Shown here: positions 43,782 through 52,216 of the stretch, one piece after another
Layout: each line of letters begins with the position of its first letter
Position numbering within the stretch: position 1 is the stretch's first letter
NCBI RefSeq assembly: GCF_025165795.1
Contig: NZ_JAJAGO010000007.1
Coordinates: 271,034 to 335,033, forward strand
Length of the DNA: 64,000 nt
Direction of reading: 5' to 3'
DNA from: Streptomyces gossypii
Lineage (GTDB): Bacteria > Actinomycetota > Actinomycetes > Streptomycetales > Streptomycetaceae
The notes under the pieces: generated by a model
What the model saw: the letters and a program-made list of their open reading frames with translations, nothing else
Database searches by the model: none
What the model was told of the DNA's origin: nothing
Made by a program: the position numbers and the translations under genes

Positions 43782-44798
43782 GTGGCAGCGAAACTGAAGG
43801 ACGTGGCGGCACGGGCCGACGTCTCCGTGCGCACGGTGTCGAACGTCGTCAGCAACGCCGCCCCCGTGGCACCGGCGACCCGCGAGCGCGTACTGAAGGC
43901 GATCGAGGAGCTGCGCTACCGCCCCAATCTCGCGGCGAGGAATCTGCGCCAGGGACGCACGGGGCTGATCGGCCTGGCCATACCGGAGGTCCGCTCGCCG
44001 TACTTCGGCGAGATCGCCGAACTGCTGATCGACGCCGCCCAGGAGCGGGGCTGGACGGTGCTGATCGACCGTACGGGCGGCCTCGCGGCCCACGAACGGC
44101 GCCTGCTCGCCGACGGCCCCGACGCACACTCCGTCGACGGCATGATCCTCAGCCCCTGGGCGCTGACCGCCGACGAGCTCGGCCGCCGCAGTGCCACCAC
44201 CCCGCTGGTAGTCCTCGGCGAGCGCGACCCCAAGGGCACAGCCGACCACGTGGTGGTGGACAACGTGACGGCAGCGCGCGAGGCCACCACGCACCTCGTC
44301 CAGCTCGGCCGCCGGCGGATCGGCGCCATCGGCCTCCAGCCGCAGCTGAGCAACGGCACGGCCGAGCTGCGGGCCAGGGGCTACCGCGCGGCGCTCGCCG
44401 CCGCGGGGCTGGCCCGCCCACCGGAACTCACCCGGACGGTCTCCACACTGCACCGCGCGGAGGGGCACCGGGCCATGCGTGAACTGCTGGCCGCCCCCGT
44501 CAGACCGGACGCGGTCTTCTGCTTCAGCGACGAGCTGGCCCTGGGCGCGCTGCGCGCCGTCCACGAACACGGCCTGACCGTCCCCGGAGACGTCGCACTC
44601 GTGGGTTTCGACGACATCGAGGACGGCCGCTACTCCACCCCCACCCTCACCACCATCGCCCCGGACAAGGCGCAGATCGCCGAACGCACCCTGCAGTGCC
44701 TGGCCGACCGGATCTACGGGCGCCTCGGCCACCTACCCGCACGCCATGTGACCGCCCCCCACGAACTCCTCATCCGCGACAGCAGCTCCTCTCCCTGA
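43782..44798 (+). CDS. LacI-family transcriptional regulator
   Basis: A 338-residue repressor from GTG 43782. The HTH is KLKDVAARADVSVRTVSNVV, followed by the hinge LRYRPNLAARNLRQGRTG and a sensor domain (about 60-335) with IGLAIPEVRSPYFGEIAELL and GDVALVGFDDIEDGRYSTPT. It is likely to regulate the divergent PhyH oxygenase gene and itself through TGCAACGTTGCA. The ligand is unknown. Confidence 0.9.
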   Translation: MAAKLKDVAARADVSVRTVSNVVSNAAPVAPATRERVLKAIEELRYRPNLAARNLRQGRTGLIGLAIPEVRSPYFGEIAELLIDAAQERGWTVLIDRTGGLAAHERRLLADGPDAHSVDGMILSPWALTADELGRRSATTPLVVLGERDPKGTADHVVVDNVTAAREATTHLVQLGRRRIGAIGLQPQLSNGTAELRARGYRAALAAAGLARPPELTRTVSTLHRAEGHRAMRELLAAPVRPDAVFCFSDELALGALRAVHEHGLTVPGDVALVGFDDIEDGRYSTPTLTTIAPDKAQIAERTLQCLADRIYGRLGHLPARHVTAPHELLIRDSSSSP

Positions 44799-44880
44799 CC
44801 GCATGCGCCGCCCACATGCCGGATCGGTACAGATCAGGTGAAAATGGTCATGAGCTGGTAAGTCTTTGCGAGGAGACGCC

Positions 44881-45897
44881 ATGGCGCGGGCGGTTTGGTC
44901 GGGATCATTGACGTTTGGCCTGGTCAGCGTGCCTGTGCAGCTTGCCACGGCCACCAGCTCGCACACCGTCCACTTCCGGCAGCTGGAACGCGGCACCGCG
45001 GACCGGGTGCGCAACCGCCGGGTCAACGAGCGGACCGGCAAGGAAGTCCCCTACGACAAGATCGTCAAGGGATACGAAACCGACGAGGGCGAATATGTGA
45101 TCGTCGAGCCGGAAGAGCTGGACGAGATCACACCGGGCCGCTCGAAGACCATCGAGATCTCCGGCTTCGTCGAACTGGACGCCATCGACCCGGTCTTCTT
45201 CGACACGACCTACTTCCTCCAGCCCCGCAAGGAGCATGCGAAGACCTACGGGCTGCTACGGGACGCGCTCGCTGAGACGAACCGGGCGGGCGTCGCCACG
45301 ATGAGCATGCGGCAGAAGGACTACCTCGTCGCCGTGCACGAGCAGGGCGGGGTGCTGGTCATGCACACCCTGCACTGGGCGGACGAGGTCCGGGACCCGC
45401 ACGAGACGCTCGACAACCTGCCCTCCGGCTCCCCCGGCACGTCCAAGGAGCTGAAGATGGCCACTCAGCTGGTCGAGACCATGGCCGCCGAGTGGAATCC
45501 GGAGGACTTCCACGACCGCACCCATGAGCGGGTGAGGGAGCTGATCGAGGCCAAGCGGGCCGGGGAGTCGGTACCCAAGGGCAGCGAGCCGCCGGAATCG
45601 ACGAACGTGGTCGATCTGATGTCGGCTCTGGAGGCGTCCGTTGACAAGGCCCGCTCCGGCCGGAAGCAGAAGAAGGGCAGCAGCACGAAGACCGGCGGCG
45701 CGAAGAAGACGAAGGCGGAGGGGAAGGAAAAGGGAAAGCAGCAGCGGAAGGCGAAGTCCGGGGGCGAGGACTGGGCCGGGCTGACGAAGGACGAGCTCTA
45801 CCAGCGGGCCTCAGAACTCAACGTGACCGGTCGCTCCCGCATGAACCGCGACGAGTTGCAGGAATCCGTCGCGAACGCCGCCCAGCAGGCCGCATGA
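44881..45897 (+). CDS. ku: Ku protein of bacterial non-homologous end joining
   Basis: A 338-residue bacterial Ku, the homodimeric ring that binds DNA ends and recruits a LigD-type ligase. ATG 44881 follows GAGGAG. The core begins ARAVWSGSLTFGLVSVPVQL, typical of Ku, with KEVPYDKIVKGYE and MHTLHWADEVRDP. The C-terminus is extended: a lysine-rich DNA-binding stretch (about 265-295) followed by LTKDELYQRASELNVTGRSR, a SAP/Rho-N-like helix pair. The same end motif occurs in the 107-residue protein at 47542. A LigD-type ligase gene lies 14 kb away at 59745. Confidence 0.95.
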   Translation: MARAVWSGSLTFGLVSVPVQLATATSSHTVHFRQLERGTADRVRNRRVNERTGKEVPYDKIVKGYETDEGEYVIVEPEELDEITPGRSKTIEISGFVELDAIDPVFFDTTYFLQPRKEHAKTYGLLRDALAETNRAGVATMSMRQKDYLVAVHEQGGVLVMHTLHWADEVRDPHETLDNLPSGSPGTSKELKMATQLVETMAAEWNPEDFHDRTHERVRELIEAKRAGESVPKGSEPPESTNVVDLMSALEASVDKARSGRKQKKGSSTKTGGAKKTKAEGKEKGKQQRKAKSGGEDWAGLTKDELYQRASELNVTGRSRMNRDELQESVANAAQQAA

Positions 45898-45968
45898 GCC
45901 GGGACGGTTAGCGGGGCGGGCACAAGGAACCCGGAACCCGGTTTGCACGCGTGAGGAAGGGATCGGCG

Positions 45969-46145
45969 ATGCCACACCAGGACCAGCCGCACGCGCCCGA
46001 CGCGGAAGCGCCCGAGGAGGTACGGGAGGCCCTCACCCCGGTCGGCGGGGAGGAGTCGGACGACGAGCGTGCGGGCGAGGCGGGCGACGCGTTGAGGCGG
46101 TACGAGAAGGCCCAGGAGTGGGCGCATGGCGAAGCGCCGGACTGA
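45969..46145 (+). CDS. small acidic hypothetical protein (58 aa)
   Basis: From ATG 45969, preceded by GAGGAAGGG, it encodes 58 very acidic residues including DAEAPEEVREALTPVGGEES and ends RYEKAQEWAHGEAPD. No family recognised. It lies between Ku and the FUSC gene and overlaps the latter by 20 bp in another frame, which suggests cotranscription. Confidence 0.5.
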   Translation: MPHQDQPHAPDAEAPEEVREALTPVGGEESDDERAGEAGDALRRYEKAQEWAHGEAPD

Positions 46146-47439
46146 GCCCGTCGGCGAAGAGGAAGCGGAACCGAGTGGCAAGGAGCCTCGCTGTGACAGC
46201 GAGCCAAGAGGCTGGAGCGGACTCGTGGCGGACGGCGGCACCCGGCTAGCCGACTGGTGGGAGCAGGCGCGGCACGGCCCCAGGCGGGGGAAGGCGCGTC
46301 TGCAGCGCGCGGCGCAGTACTCGGGACCGGAACGGGAGACGCTGCTGCTGCTGCTCAAGAGCCTGGTGGCCGGTGTGTTCTCCTGGGGCCTCGCCCAGTA
46401 CGTGATCGCCTCGCCGCAGCCGACGTACGCTCCGTTCACCGCGCTGTTGGTGGTGCAGTCCACCGTCTACCGTTCGCTGCTCTACTCCACCCAGTACATC
46501 CTGGCGGTGATCTTCGGCGTCCTGGCCGCCGGAGCTGCTGGCCCGCTGCTGGGCGTCAACGTCGCGGCCTTCGCCGCGATGCTCGCCGTCACCCTGGCCA
46601 TCGGCCGCTGGCAGCGGCTCGGCCCTCAGGGCCTGCAGGTCTCCGTCGCCGCTGTCTTCGCGTACAACGCGCTGTCGGGCGCCCAGACGTCGATGCTCTG
46701 GGAGATCGTCATGATGGCGCTGCTGGGTGCGGGCGTCGGTGTCTGCGTCAGCCTGTTGATCCTGCCTCCCCTGCGCTACCGCACCGCCGCACAAGGCGTC
46801 CAGAGTCTCTCGGCCGCCCTCGCCACCCTGCTGCACGACATGGCGGAGGGACTGGAGGACGGGCTGCCCGAACGAGGAATGCTCGCCGAGTGGCTCTACC
46901 GCGCCCGGCAGCTCGACAGCACCGTGGCCAGTGCGCGGCACGCCGTCGAGACCGGCGCCGAGAGCGTCCTCTACAACCCGCGCCGCATGGTCTCCCGGCG
47001 CGTACCGGTCACCTTCTCCGGCTACCGCACCTCCACCGAAGCGCTCGGCCGCGCCGCGGAACAGCTCCGCAGCATCGCGTACGCCCTGCTGCGCATGTGC
47101 GACTCCGAGGGTGAACTCTGCCCCGACGACCGCTACCTGCGCGCGTACGGCGACCTGCTGGAGATCGCCTCCCGCGGCGCGGGAGCGATCGGGGCGACCG
47201 ACGACGCCGACGGAGGCAACGCCCTGCGCCGGGCGCTGGACGACGGATACACCCGGCACAGCGATCTCACGGCGTCGGTCGGCGACAGCTCCGCCTGGCC
47301 CAGCCATGGGGTGCTGCTCACGGACGTCTACCGCCTGCTGGAGGAGTTCGACCACGCGCACACGCAAGGTTCCATCGAGATCCCGGCACGTCGTGACGGC
47401 GGTGCCCGCCGTGGGCAGGCGGGTGAGCCGGGCGGGTGA
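46126..47439 (+). CDS. FUSC/aromatic acid exporter-like membrane protein
   Basis: A 437-residue inner-membrane protein. After a charged N-terminal 65 residues there are about six spans between residues 75 and 220 (for example LKSLVAGVFSWGLAQYVIAS, YILAVIFGVLAAGAAGPLLG, EIVMMALLGAGVGVCVSLLI), then a cytoplasmic helical domain (about 225-420). This is the FUSC/ArAE half-repeat architecture used in aromatic acid efflux. No substrate is known. It sits in the Ku neighbourhood downstream of a small acidic protein. Confidence 0.75.
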   Translation: MAKRRTEPVGEEEAEPSGKEPRCDSEPRGWSGLVADGGTRLADWWEQARHGPRRGKARLQRAAQYSGPERETLLLLLKSLVAGVFSWGLAQYVIASPQPTYAPFTALLVVQSTVYRSLLYSTQYILAVIFGVLAAGAAGPLLGVNVAAFAAMLAVTLAIGRWQRLGPQGLQVSVAAVFAYNALSGAQTSMLWEIVMMALLGAGVGVCVSLLILPPLRYRTAAQGVQSLSAALATLLHDMAEGLEDGLPERGMLAEWLYRARQLDSTVASARHAVETGAESVLYNPRRMVSRRVPVTFSGYRTSTEALGRAAEQLRSIAYALLRMCDSEGELCPDDRYLRAYGDLLEIASRGAGAIGATDDADGGNALRRALDDGYTRHSDLTASVGDSSAWPSHGVLLTDVYRLLEEFDHAHTQGSIEIPARRDGGARRGQAGEPGG

Positions 47440-47541
47440 GCCGTTGAGGTGAGAGACGTGAAGCAGGTGTGAGCCGGCGACGCGGGTGTTACCCGCTTCT
47501 GCAGGAAGGACTCAGCGCAGTCCACCGACCGAGGAGGAACG

Positions 47542-47865
47542 ATGCCGGCAGGTTCGAACGCCAAGCGCGAACGCCAGTACGAGCACATCAAGGAGGGTGC
47601 CGAGGAGCGGGGTGCCTCCACGGGCCGCGCGAAGGAGATCGCCTCGCGCACGGTGAACAAGGAACGCGCCCAGAGCGGTGAGTCACGGCGCGCCTCCCGC
47701 ACGTCCACCAAGGACAAGCCCGCGCCTCAGCGCGGCGGTGAGCGCTCACACAAGGGCCCCGTCAGTCCGACCCGCGACCAGCTCTACAACGAGGCCAAAC
47801 AGCGCAACATCGAGGGGCGCTCCAAGATGAACAAGGAGCAGTTGGAGGAAGCCCTGGGCCGCTGA
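47542..47865 (+). CDS. small basic protein with SAP/Rho-N-like C-terminus
   Basis: A 107-residue, strongly charged protein. The first 70 residues are disordered-looking and Lys/Arg-rich (KRERQYEHIKEGAEERGAST). The end reads TRDQLYNEAKQRNIEGRSKM followed by NKEQLEEALGR, a short helix-extended-helix motif like the Rho N-terminal or SAP fold that binds nucleic acids. This end is closely similar to the tail of the nearby Ku protein. Often annotated as plasmid stabilisation protein, though evidence for that is weak. GAGGAGGA precedes ATG 47542. Confidence 0.7.
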   Translation: MPAGSNAKRERQYEHIKEGAEERGASTGRAKEIASRTVNKERAQSGESRRASRTSTKDKPAPQRGGERSHKGPVSPTRDQLYNEAKQRNIEGRSKMNKEQLEEALGR

Positions 47866-47891
47866 CCCCCGGGGCCGCCACCGGAGAGGCC

Positions 47892-48533
47892 CTAACCGGC
47901 CACCGGGGCGAGCCAGAGGCCGGTGACGGCGTCGATGAGCCCGCTCGCGTAGTCGTCCCAGCTGGACCGGGCAGTCGGAGCGTTGTCGGCCAGCGACCGC
48001 TCGCGCTCCGCGAGCATGTGCACCAGCAGGGTCCGTGTCATGTCACCGCGTTCGAGCCGCACGGAAACCGGCAGGCTCGGCAGGCAGCGGTTGAGCCCGT
48101 GGAGCGTCTGCTCGATCGACGGCCCGAACGCCTCGTCGATCGCGAGCTCTCGGAGCACCGGATCCGTGGTCAGCTGGGCGGCGAACCTCGCATACCAGCT
48201 GGGTGAGCCCAGTGCGTCCAGGTGCCGGCTGCTGGGGCGCACGAGGCAGGCGACCCAGTCGCGTACGTGCGGGGAGTCGGCCGTCTCGGCCAGCAGCGTG
48301 GTGCGCAGCTCGTCGATCTGGTCCGCGTGTCTGCGGATGATGGCCCGCAGCAGATCCGTCTTGGTGCCGAAGTGGTAGCCGACGGCGGCGTTGTTGCCCT
48401 GCTCGGCGGCTTCGCTGATCTGGCGGTTGGAGACGGCGAACACGCCTCGCTCGGCGAACAGCCGCTCGGCCACCGTGAGGATCGCCTCGCGCGTCCCCTC
48501 CGCTCGTGAGGTCCGGCCCGTCTTCTGGCTCAT
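47892..48533 (-). CDS. TetR-family transcriptional repressor
   Basis: A 213-residue TetR protein. The HTH occupies residues about 12-58: TREAILTVAERLFAERGVFA, ISEAAEQGNNAAVGYHFGTK. The rest is the helical ligand-binding domain. It is divergent from the MFS exporter, with an exact TTCAGTC-N4-GACTGAA inverted repeat between them, so it most likely represses that exporter until a drug-like ligand binds. Confidence 0.9.
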   Translation of the reverse strand: MSQKTGRTSRAEGTREAILTVAERLFAERGVFAVSNRQISEAAEQGNNAAVGYHFGTKTDLLRAIIRRHADQIDELRTTLLAETADSPHVRDWVACLVRPSSRHLDALGSPSWYARFAAQLTTDPVLRELAIDEAFGPSIEQTLHGLNRCLPSLPVSVRLERGDMTRTLLVHMLAERERSLADNAPTARSSWDDYASGLIDAVTGLWLAPVAG

Positions 48534-48588
48534 TCGTGACTCCCTTCACTCGGCGGCCGTGTGCGTTCAGTAGACGCCTCCTGCTAAC

Positions 48589-48606
48589 TTCAGTCAAGCG
48601 ACTGAA
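48589..48606. promoter_or_regulatory. TetR operator, TTCAGTC-N4-GACTGAA
   Basis: Perfect 7-bp arms at 48589-48595 and 48600-48606 separated by AAGC, in the 121-bp divergent region between the TetR and MFS genes. The size and symmetry suit a TetR dimer. Confidence 0.75.
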
Positions 48607-48654
48607 TTAAAAGCACGCCGAGCGCGTGCACACATCCAACGAGCAGGAGGACCA

Positions 48655-50130
48655 GTGGCAGTCAGTGCCTCACCGCGGGCCACAGAGGGTGGCCGGGAGC
48701 CGGCGGGCAGTTTGGTCTGGGTCCTGGCGTTGTCCGGGGTCGTCGTCGCGCTGATGCAGACGATGGTCATCCCCCTGGTGGCGGACCTTCCCCGGCTCCT
48801 GGACGCCTCAGCGGCCGACAGCACCTGGGTCATCACCGCCACCCTGCTCGCCGGGGCCGTCGCCACCCCCGTCACGGGCAGGCTCGGCGACATGTACGGC
48901 AAGCGGCGCATGCTGCTCGCCAGTCTCGCCCTGCTGGTGGCCGGCTCCGTCGTCAGCGCTCTCAGCGACAGCCTGCTGCCGATGGTCGCCGGGCGCACCC
49001 TTCAGGGTCTGGCAGCCGGCGTCATCCCGCTGGGTATCAGCATCATGCGCGACGAACTGCCCGCTGACCGGCTCGGGACGGCGACGGCCCTGATGAGCGC
49101 CTCGCTGGGCATCGGCGGAGCGCTCGGCCTGCCCATCGCGGCCTTCCTCGCCGAGCACGCCGACTGGCACGTGCTGTTCTGGGGAGCTGCCGGCATCGGT
49201 GTGCTCGCCACCGTGCTGGTCGCCACGCTGGTCCCCGCCTCACGAAACCCCACCGGCGGACGTTTCGACCTGCCCGGCGCCGTCGGACTGTCGACCGCTC
49301 TGATGTGCCTGCTGCTGGCCATCTCCAAGGGGGCGGCCTGGGGCTGGGGCAGCGCCCTGACCGTGGGGCTCTTCTGCGCCTCTGCCGCCGTCCTGGCACT
49401 GTGGGGCTGGTGGGAGCTGCGGACGCCGCAGCCGCTGGTGGACCTGCGCACGACCGTCCGCCGTCAGGTGCTGCTCACCAACATCGCCTCCGCCGTTTTC
49501 GGATTCGCGATGTTCGCCATGTCCCTCGTCCTGCCCCAGATCCTCCAGCTGCCGAAGAGCACCGGCTACGGACTGGGCACCTCCATGGTGACCGTGGGCC
49601 TGGTCATGGGCCCGTCCGGCCTGGTCATGATGGCCGTGGCCCCGCTCTCCGCCCGTATCTCACGGACCCGGGGGCCCAAGGTGACGCTCATGGCCGGTGC
49701 CGTGGTGGTGGCCGCCGGGTACGGACTGGGCATCGCCCTGATGTCCGCCGTCTGGCAGCTCGTGCTCGTCTCCTCGGTGATCGGCGCCGGCATCGGGCTG
49801 GCCTACGGCGCCATGCCGGCCCTCATCATGGCCGCCGTGCCCGTCTCCGAAACCGCAACGGCAAACAGCTTCAACACCCTGATGCGGTCCATCGGCACGT
49901 CCGTGTCCAGCGCCGTGGCGGGTGTCGTGCTCGCCCAGATGACCGTCTCCCTCGGGCCGGTCGCCGTACCCTCCCAGGACGGCTTCCGCCTCGTCATGGC
50001 CATCGGGGTCGGTGCCGCCCTCGCCGCGCTGGCCATCGCGGCCTTCCTGCCCGGAGCGCACCGCAACAGCCCGGCGCCCTCCCAGCCGGCTCCGAAACCC
50101 GCGCCCGCCACCGCGCCGACCGAGGGCTGA
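48655..50130 (+). CDS. MFS drug exporter, EmrB/QacA (DHA2) type
   Basis: A 491-residue multidrug-type exporter with about 14 predicted spans. GTG 48655 follows GCAGGAGGACCA. Motif A is GRLGDMYGKRRMLL near residue 75, motif C-like LQGLAAGVIPLGISIMRDEL follows, and VPVSETATANSFNTLMRSIG lies near the C-terminus, typical of the DHA2 branch. The substrate is unknown. Regulation is likely by the divergent TetR. It is convergent with the XRE gene, 15 bp apart. Confidence 0.88.
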   Translation: MAVSASPRATEGGREPAGSLVWVLALSGVVVALMQTMVIPLVADLPRLLDASAADSTWVITATLLAGAVATPVTGRLGDMYGKRRMLLASLALLVAGSVVSALSDSLLPMVAGRTLQGLAAGVIPLGISIMRDELPADRLGTATALMSASLGIGGALGLPIAAFLAEHADWHVLFWGAAGIGVLATVLVATLVPASRNPTGGRFDLPGAVGLSTALMCLLLAISKGAAWGWGSALTVGLFCASAAVLALWGWWELRTPQPLVDLRTTVRRQVLLTNIASAVFGFAMFAMSLVLPQILQLPKSTGYGLGTSMVTVGLVMGPSGLVMMAVAPLSARISRTRGPKVTLMAGAVVVAAGYGLGIALMSAVWQLVLVSSVIGAGIGLAYGAMPALIMAAVPVSETATANSFNTLMRSIGTSVSSAVAGVVLAQMTVSLGPVAVPSQDGFRLVMAIGVGAALAALAIAAFLPGAHRNSPAPSQPAPKPAPATAPTEG

Positions 50131-50145
50131 CGCGCCCCCTGGGCG

Positions 50146-50988
50146 TTACCGGCTCGCCATGTCCTGGGTGCCGATGACGGAGAGCAACTCCAGCTGGGCG
50201 GCGCCCTGGGTGCCCGGTGGGGCGGTGAACCACAGCAGACGCTGGCGTCCGTCCTCGCTGAACAGGCTGTGGCAGTCCAGCTCGATGACGCCCAGCGCGG
50301 GGTGGACGATGCGCTTGTGGTCGTTCCTCCGGAGGGCGACATCGCGGGTTTCCCACAGTGCGGCGAACTCCTCGCTGCGCCGCCGCAGCACGGCCACCAG
50401 GCCAGCCACCTCGGTGTCCCGGCCGCGCCGGGCGGCGACGGCCTGGAGGTCGGCGACGAAGACCCGCGAGTGGTGCGGGTGCTCGTCCGGCGGATAGATC
50501 GCACGGGCGCCCGGATCGGTGAACCAGCGGTAGACGAAGCTCGCCGCCGTGCCGCGTACCGCCGGAGGTCTGCCGACGAGCGCGGCGGCCAGCGCGTTCT
50601 GGACGAGGATCTCGTGCAGGTCGGTGATGACCTGCGCCGGAGTGGTGGTGAGGCGGTCCAGCAGGCCGAGCAGGGCGGGCTGCACGTGCGCGGTCGGACT
50701 GTGCGCCGCAGGAGGGACGGGCCGCTCGGCGAGGTGGAACAGGTGGTCGCGTTGGTCGCCGTCCAGGCGGAGCGCCCGGGCGAGGGCGGCCAGCACCTGA
50801 GCGGAGGGCTGGGCGCTGCCGCGTTCCAGCTCGGTGTAGTAGTCCGCCGACAGGCCCGCCAGCTGGGCGACCTCCTCGCGCCGCAGGCCCGGGACCCGGC
50901 GCCTGGGGCCGGTGGGCAGACCGACGTCGGCCGGCCGGATCCGGTCGCGCCGGGACTTCAGGAAAGCAGCGAGTTCGGGAAGGTTCAC
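50146..50988 (-). CDS. XRE/MmyB-like helix-turn-helix regulator
   Basis: A 280-residue regulator of the MmyB-type family widespread in Streptomyces. GTG 50988 gives NLPELAAFLKSRRDRIRPAD then VGLPTGPRRRVPGLRREEVA and QLAGLSADYYTELERG, the XRE HTH at residues about 10-75. The rest is the MmyB-like ligand-binding PAS-type domain, ending in LLWFTAPPGTQGAAQLELLS. It is divergent from a short-chain dehydrogenase gene, a common arrangement where the regulator controls the SDR. Confidence 0.88.
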   Translation of the reverse strand: MNLPELAAFLKSRRDRIRPADVGLPTGPRRRVPGLRREEVAQLAGLSADYYTELERGSAQPSAQVLAALARALRLDGDQRDHLFHLAERPVPPAAHSPTAHVQPALLGLLDRLTTTPAQVITDLHEILVQNALAAALVGRPPAVRGTAASFVYRWFTDPGARAIYPPDEHPHHSRVFVADLQAVAARRGRDTEVAGLVAVLRRRSEEFAALWETRDVALRRNDHKRIVHPALGVIELDCHSLFSEDGRQRLLWFTAPPGTQGAAQLELLSVIGTQDMASR

Positions 50989-51036
50989 TCCACCATCGTC
51001 ACCCGTACGGCGGGCCTGAGCCAGGGGTTGCCGACC

Positions 51037-51057
51037 CCAGGGTAGGTACAGCCCTGG
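51037..51057. promoter_or_regulatory. CCAGGG-N9-CCCTGG inverted repeat between XRE and SDR genes
   Basis: CCAGGG at 51037-51042 and CCCTGG at 51052-51057 form an exact inverted repeat with spacer TAGGTACAG. A second CCAGGGG lies at 51021-51027. It is positioned to be the operator shared by the divergent MmyB-like regulator and SDR gene. Confidence 0.55.
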
Positions 51058-51148
51058 CTGGCGGAGGCGAGTCGGCCGATCGTGAAGGGACCGACGGGGC
51101 GCGGCGACCAGGCCGCGGCCCGAGGCCGATCCCTTGCAGGAGCGCTCC

Positions 51149-51970
51149 ATGTCCCTCCCGAATCCCGCGGAGAGCGCCGCGCCCGGTTCCGGCACCCGCC
51201 ACGGCTCCGGCCCCAGCCCTGACCGCAGCTCCGCTCCCGGCTCCGGCCGCGTCGCCCTCGTCACCGGTGGATCGCGCGGTATCGGCCGCCAAGCGGTGAG
51301 CCGGCTGGCCGCCGACGGGTTCGCCGTCGTGGTCGGGTTCGCCGGCAACAGGGAGCTGGCCGAGGCGGCCGTACAGGAGGTCACGGCAGCGGGTGGCCGG
51401 GCGGTCGCCGTCCAGGCCGACGTTGCCGACGAGCAGGCCGTGGCCGCGCTGTTCGCCACCGCCGAGTCCGAGTACGGCGGCGTCGACGTCGTCGTCCACG
51501 CCGCCGGACGGATGTATCTGGCGCCGATCGCCGAACTGGATCTGGCCGAGCTGGACGCGACGCACCGCACCAACATCCGCGGGACCTTCGTCGTCGCCCA
51601 GCAGGCAGCCCGGAAGGTGCGCGGTGGCGGCGCGATCGTCACGTTCTCCACGTCCGTGGTGGGCCTTGCCTTCCCCGGTTACGGCGCCTACAGCGCGAGC
51701 AAGGGCGCGGTGGAGGCGGTCACGCTGATCCTCGCCCGCGAACTGCGCGGCCGGGACGTCAGCGTCAACACCGTCGCCCCGGGGCCCACCTCCACCGACC
51801 TCTTCCTGGAGGGCAAGGACGAGGAGACCATCGCCCGGCTGGCCGCCCAGCCCCCGCTGGAACGGCTGGGCACCCCCGCCGACATCGCCGAGGTCGTCGC
51901 CTTCCTCGCCTCCCCGGCGGGCCACTGGGTCAACGGCCAGGTGATCCGCGCCAACGGCGGCATCGTCTGA
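51149..51970 (+). CDS. SDR family NAD(P)-dependent oxidoreductase
   Basis: A 273-residue classical short-chain dehydrogenase. ATG 51149 follows GCAGGAG; ATG 51134 is possible. After a flexible Gly/Ser/Pro-rich N-terminus of about 30 residues comes the cofactor motif VALVTGGSRGIG, then VVVHAAGRMYLAP (NNAG equivalent), the catalytic Ser in TFSTSVVGLAFPGYGAY with YxxxK in YGAYSASKGAV. The end VNGQVIRANGGIV is standard. Substrate unknown; probably controlled by the divergent XRE protein. Confidence 0.9.
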   Translation: MSLPNPAESAAPGSGTRHGSGPSPDRSSAPGSGRVALVTGGSRGIGRQAVSRLAADGFAVVVGFAGNRELAEAAVQEVTAAGGRAVAVQADVADEQAVAALFATAESEYGGVDVVVHAAGRMYLAPIAELDLAELDATHRTNIRGTFVVAQQAARKVRGGGAIVTFSTSVVGLAFPGYGAYSASKGAVEAVTLILARELRGRDVSVNTVAPGPTSTDLFLEGKDEETIARLAAQPPLERLGTPADIAEVVAFLASPAGHWVNGQVIRANGGIV

Positions 51971-51989
51971 CCGGCTTCCGTTCCGCAGG

Positions 51990-52121
51990 CGTCAGGCATT
52001 TCCCGTACCACCCGACCGCGCCAACACCATGGTTCTGGTCGAGGAGGTCACGGACGGCGGCTGGGGCATCGGCGGCGAGTCCCTGACCCTGGCCAAGATC
52101 CAGCAGATGTCGCAGGGCTGA
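51990..52121 (+). pseudogene. C-terminal remnant of a tautomerase-family gene
   Basis: About 43 codons in frame read PDRANTMVLVEEVTDGGWGI then GGESLTLAKIQQMSQG before TGA 52119-52121. This resembles the C-terminal half of small 4-oxalocrotonate-tautomerase-like proteins (TMVxxEEVxxxxWGIGG). The N-terminal Pro1 half and a start are missing. It follows the SDR gene by 20 bp. Confidence 0.5.
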
Positions 52122-52130
52122 GAACGAGCG

Positions 52131-52157
52131 CCCCGGCCGGACAACCGTCGGCCGGGG
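52131..52157. terminator. GC-rich hairpin after the SDR/tautomerase remnant
   Basis: CCCCGGCCG at 52131-52139 pairs with CGGCCGGGG at 52149-52157 around a 9-nt loop. It would end transcription from the SDR gene and, from the other side, the DedA gene. Confidence 0.6.
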
Positions 52158-52172
52158 GCACCCTCTTGGGAC

Positions 52173-52204
52173 GCGGTCACGCGGTCACGCGGTCACGCGG
52201 TCAC
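52173..52204. repeat. tandem repeat, four copies of GCGGTCAC
   Basis: Four exact 8-bp units in a row, followed by a partial GCAGTC. It lies just downstream of the DedA stop codon and upstream of the hairpin at 52131. A slippage-prone simple repeat; no coding role. Confidence 0.85.
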
Positions 52205-52216
52205 GCAGTCCGCCGG

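Noticed and set aside
42163..43797. 544-codon open frame on the plus strand
   Set aside because: Antisense to the PhyH gene, whose metal-binding motifs, ribosome binding site and operator are clear.
52173..52204. Possible CRISPR-like array
   Set aside because: Contiguous 8-bp units without spacers, and no cas genes nearby.
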